Shown: positions 40,601 through 41,376 of the stretch, in pieces
How positions within the stretch are numbered: position 1 is the first letter of the stretch
Layout of the letters: each line of letters starts with the position of its first letter
DNA from: Symsagittifera roscoffensis
Lineage: Eukaryota > Xenacoelomorpha > Acoela > Convolutidae
Reading direction: 5' to 3'
Assembly: GCF_963678635.1 (NCBI RefSeq)
Contig: NW_026971670.1
Location: forward strand, 1-41,376
DNA: 41,376 nucleotides
Made by a program: the position numbers and the translations under genes
The notes under the pieces: model-generated
The model's database searches: none
What the model was told of the DNA's origin: nothing
The model's input: only the letters and a program-made list of their open reading frames with translations

Positions 40601-41376
40601 AACCACATTAGCTTCGCATGAAAAATTTCGGAATCTTGACTACATTATCTATCAATAAAGCGTTTCAAAGATCTCGCGAAGTATACTGATTTTGAAAAAC
40701 TTTGAAGTTTTTATGATTATGTTTTTTAAGCAGCAAATCATTTGTGCTTCATTTTGCTAGTAAAAATGCTCAAAGGAAAAGACTTGAGTTCAACAACAAT
40801 TCGCCCGAACTAAAATTCTTCTTTGCAATTATTCTTCAAAAATAGTTGCTTTGCAGTATAACTCTGCCCTCCGCTTGTTGATAAAAACAGAAGTACAAGT
40901 AACGCAAGCTCTGCTTTTAACACGGAATACAGTGATTTGACTATCAATTACAATTCTAAAGCAGCAATTAAAGAATCTCACAAACGCTTGTTTAGGGCAA
41001 CGGAATTTTATTAAAAGCAAAGTTTTCTCACAGATTCTAGGTCAGGAGTGTTTTAGTTGACTTCACTCAGCGGCTCTTTGCGAGAACAAATTATGATTTC
41101 GTTGAGCGTTTTCGGATATTACTATATGGGCTCAGATTTTTAAAAAGAGTCAACTCATCAACACTGCTTATGAATAACTACGGTAATCTATGAATCTTCC
41201 AAAATGCATAGAAAAACTCAAAAAAAAATGTTAGCATAGATACACTGAGACATTTAACTTAGATAAACTTACGACATGATGAGTTCTCAATTCTTGGAGC
41301 TAAGGTTCCTGTAATGAACAACTTGGTTGATGGTTTAAGATGCAAAAAAAATCGATTTTTTAGAACTAACTAAATT
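37621..41376. other. Right flank, no gene recognised
   Basis: AT-rich sequence outside the Polinton, with long A and T runs. Frames of 60-95 codons occur on both strands (for example 40019-40306 on -, rich in F, L and Y), but composition explains them and none shows a recognisable motif. I see no tRNA, rRNA, LTR or array in this 3.7 kb. Confidence 0.5.

Noticed and set aside
37621-41376. Possible host exons in the right flank
   Set aside because: Frames are short, A/T driven and unsupported by splice-site pairs or motifs.

Overview
The window is animal (probably invertebrate) genomic DNA dominated by two nested mobile elements. Evidence for a eukaryote is AT-rich non-coding flanks, a convincing GT-AG intron, an LTR retrotransposon and a Polinton/Maverick (adintovirus-like) DNA element. 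I recognise no host gene and cannot name the species; a cnidarian or similar invertebrate is only a guess.

Outer element (about 880-37620, + strand): a decayed Polinton with inverted terminal repeats near both ends. Its genes run in one direction: several small conserved Polinton ORFs of unknown function, packaging ATPase, a small CEC-motif ORF, a basic ORF, retroviral-type integrase, penton-like protein, a small basic virion-core-like protein, major capsid protein, a remnant of an adenain-like cysteine protease, and protein-primed family B DNA polymerase. Nearly every gene carries frameshifts or stops, so this is a fossil. Successive genes overlap by a few bases, as in a virus. The polymerase gene also holds a 327-bp GT-AG intron.

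Inner element (11589-35647, - strand, about 24.06 kb): a giant Ty3/gypsy-type LTR retrotransposon inserted inside the polymerase gene between polymerase motifs B and C. Its LTRs (870 and 883 bp) begin TG and end CA and differ by about 38 substitutions (about 4.4%, counted by eye). A 3-bp duplication (TCT) flanks it, and the polymerase frame resumes exactly after it. In element order it has: 5' LTR, candidate primer-binding site, a 3-kb untranslated leader with a dense GGAGGGT motif cluster and a tandem repeat, gag, protease, RT-RNase H, a long acidic repeat-bearing spacer, integrase, an acidic ORF fused or frameshifted to a macro-domain ORF, and then about 8.8 kb of further coding sequence. 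That last region (ORF2) starts with a coiled coil, continues into an SGNH-hydrolase-like domain and a second degenerate SGNH-like domain, and ends in about 1,700 residues I do not recognise. The 3' LTR follows.

The inner element looks more GC-rich than its surroundings. Its reading frames are broken mostly by one-base shifts in the same direction, several of them at homopolymer runs. That fits either modest decay or homopolymer errors in the assembly. The combination of very large size, a macro domain, SGNH-like domains and an 8.8-kb second coding block makes it the most interesting object in the window.
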